Source: Neocallimastix lanati (nom. inval.)
Lineage: Eukaryota > Neocallimastigomycota > Neocallimastigomycetes > Neocallimastigales > Neocallimastigaceae
Direction: 5' to 3'
DNA length: 35,000 nt
NCBI GenBank assembly: GCA_016946835.1
Contig: JACVTC010000324.1
Location: forward strand, 1-35,000
Shown: piece after piece, positions 33,106 through 35,000 of the stretch
Layout: every line of letters begins with the position of its first letter
Position numbering within the stretch: position 1 is the first letter of the stretch
The notes under the pieces: generated by a model
Databases searched by the model: none
What the model was told of the DNA's origin: nothing
The model's input: only the letters and a program-made list of their open reading frames with translations
Position numbers and translations under genes: made by a program

Positions 33106-33188
33106 TGCCAAGAGTGAGGTTCGAACTCACGCCTCTTTCGAGACCGCATCTTAAGTGCGGCGCCTTAGACCGACTCGGCCATCTTGGC
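33106..33188 (-). tRNA. tRNA-Leu (UAA), copy D
   Basis: Fourth occurrence of the gene at 74-156. Confidence 0.96.
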
Positions 33189-33454
33189 TAAATATAAGTT
33201 TATTTTCTTTTTAATTTATTTTTAAGATCAGTTTCTTTTCATTTAATTATTTTTTTAATTTAAAAAATTAATCTATAGCATATTATAATTTTATGGTACT
33301 ATTAATGGAAAAATAAATTGATATATGTCTAAACGAACAAATAATAATAAAATTAATTATTAATGTTATAATAAATATAATTATATTAAGTATATGGATA
33401 AATTATGTTTAATGATATAGTATAATATTATTAATAAAGATTATAAGTAAACTT

Positions 33455-33456
<2 letters not shown>

Positions 33457-33504
<48 letters not shown>
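33457..33504. repeat. (AAT)16 microsatellite, copy D
   Basis: Same length as copies B and C. Confidence 0.9.
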
Positions 33505-33505
<1 letters not shown>

Positions 33506-33915
33506 TATATGTATTTATTTATTTATGCTTTTTCAGTTTTAAATTTTATAATTAATCTTATAATCTTATAATCTTATAATTTGAAATATCTATAAAATAA
33601 ATTAATTATAATAAAATGTAATAATAAAAAATATTTATATTTATATTTATATTTATAAGAATGCCAATGATTTTCTAAAGCATAAATAAAAAATATTTAT
33701 TTTTAAATAATTATTATTATATAATTTTAATAAAAGATCAAATATAATAGCATTACTAAGTATGAATAATGAATAAAATAGTAAATAAATAAAATATATA
33801 ATAAAATAAAAATCTGTAACTAAAAATAATGTTGAAATAATTATGTTATTGATATATATTATATGTACTTAGGATAAGTCTTTCTTTTCAACAGAATTCG
33901 GAAAAAACAACTAAG

Positions 33916-33986
33916 GCATTGATGGTTTAGTGGTATAATTACCGCCTGCCACGCGGTAGACCCGGGTTCGATTCCCGGTCAATGCA
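33916..33986 (+). tRNA. tRNA-Gly (GCC), copy D
   Basis: Fourth occurrence of 881-951. Confidence 0.96.
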
Positions 33987-33989
33987 TTT

Positions 33990-34062
33990 GCCTTCATGGC
34001 TCAGTCGGCAGAGCATCCCCCTAGTAAGGGGAAGGTCATCGGTTCGATTCCGATTGAAGGCA
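33990..34062 (+). tRNA. tRNA-Thr (AGU), copy D
   Basis: Fourth occurrence of 955-1027, 3 nt after Gly. Confidence 0.96.
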
Positions 34063-34311
34063 TTATTTTTATTTTATTTTATTTTTTTTTTTTTTAATTT
34101 CAAAAAGTAATATATAAATTAAATTTTTAATAATTATTGCATTTCATCAGTGTATATGTTAATTTACAAAATTAGAAAAGTTGAATTTCATCTTATAATA
34201 TTTTAACTTTTACATTTAATTAAATTATTTATAATGTTTTAACTTTCACATTTAATTAAATTATTTACAGTTTTAATTTATGTTCTATACAAGGAATTAT
34301 TATTTATTACG

Positions 34312-34314
<3 letters not shown>

Positions 34315-34346
<32 letters not shown>
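34315..34346. repeat. Poly-T, 32 bases, copy D
   Basis: Homopolymer between Thr and Pro. Confidence 0.9.
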
Positions 34347-34348
<2 letters not shown>

Positions 34349-34684
34349 CTATTATGAATTAAATGATTTTCACACTAATATTTAAATAAATAAATAATTA
34401 ATTACGCAATTATTAAAGTTAACATATACATTTTTAAAATAAAAATTAAAATAAATAAAATAATAAATATAAATATATATATATATATTTATAATTATTA
34501 TATAATATATTTTAAACTTAAATATTACTAATTTTTTTAATTTAAATCAAAATTTCATTTTAACTTTAAATTGTATATTTGATATTAATTTAAAAATACC
34601 AAATGATAAAATCAAACTAAATTTTATTTTCTATATTTTTATGGGGTTGTTAGTTGTTTAAAAATAAATTTAAAAACAAGATAA

Positions 34685-34756
34685 GGCTCATTGGTCTAGT
34701 AGTATGATTCTCGCTTTGGGTGCGAGAGGTCCCGGGTTCAATTCCCGGATGAGCCC
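34685..34756 (+). tRNA. tRNA-Pro (UGG), copy D
   Basis: Fourth occurrence of 1651-1722; last gene in the window. Confidence 0.96.
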
Positions 34757-35000
34757 CTCTTTTTTAATTTTGACTTTTTATAATAGTTATTACTTTTATA
34801 AATTCATTTTTAAAATCTACTGATAATTAGTATCAGAATTTAAATAAAAGAGCGAAGCAAAAATATTTTGAAAAAAAGTAATAAATGTATTAAAATATTA
34901 ATTTTATTCATAATTTTAGCAATATTTTATAATTTAAATAATAAATATATATAAATATAAATAAATATCTAAAATATAATTAATTAATACAAATAAAGGA

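Larger units (their letters stand above)
33033..35000. repeat. Tandem tRNA unit, copy D (partial)
   Basis: The first 1,968 bp of a fourth copy, cut by the window end inside the spacer after tRNA-Pro. Its four tRNA genes and tract lengths (AAT16, T14, T32) match copies B and C at a constant offset of 11,010 from C. The array therefore continues past this window. Gene-free stretches 33189-33915, 34063-34684 and 34757-35000 match the copy A spacers after Leu-UAA, Thr and Pro. Confidence 0.97.

Overview
The window is a head-to-tail tandem array of one unit of about 11 kb. Three complete copies (1-11003, 11004-22022, 22023-33032) and the start of a fourth (33033-35000) are present; the choice of boundary is arbitrary because the array runs off both ends. 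Each full unit carries the same 22 tRNA genes in the same order and orientation, giving 70 tRNA genes in 35 kb. I find no protein gene, rRNA gene or transposon.

The tRNAs are nuclear eukaryotic in type. A34 anticodons (read as inosine) serve Ala, Val, Ile, Thr, Ser, Leu and Arg, Gln ends in U and Pro in C, no CCA is encoded, tRNA-Tyr has a 12-nt intron at 37/38, and oligo-T Pol III stops follow the transcription units. Spacers are almost entirely A and T, full of homopolymers and AT-only microsatellites. This points to an extremely AT-rich eukaryote. Anaerobic chytrids (Neocallimastigomycota), dictyostelids, or an amoeba with Entamoeba-like tRNA arrays are the candidates I would test first; I cannot decide among them.

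Unit order, with strand: Leu-UAA(-), Gly-GCC/Thr-AGU(+), Pro-UGG(+), Gln-UUG(+), Asp-GUC(-), Ile-AAU/Lys-CUU(+), Lys-UUU/Asn-GUU(+), Ala-AGC(-), His-GUG(-), Tyr-GUA/Phe-GAA(-), Leu-AAG(-), Glu-UUC(-), Val-AAC/Ser-AGA(+), a second Ile-AAU/Lys-CUU(-), Arg-ACG and a second Val-AAC(+). A slash marks genes 2-16 nt apart with no T5 run between them, so probably one Pol III transcript. That gives 15 transcription units: seven pairs and eight single genes. The set covers 19 isoacceptors and 17 amino acids; Met, Cys and Trp are absent.

The copies read as identical at the genes and in the unique spacer sequence that I compared. Differences that I can place are length changes in homopolymers and microsatellites, chiefly an AAT tract of 570-581 bp per unit, a T5A-type tract, and poly-A and poly-T runs. 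This fits recent amplification or continuing homogenisation of a dedicated tRNA-supply locus. I compared copies by anchor offsets and by eye, not with a full alignment.
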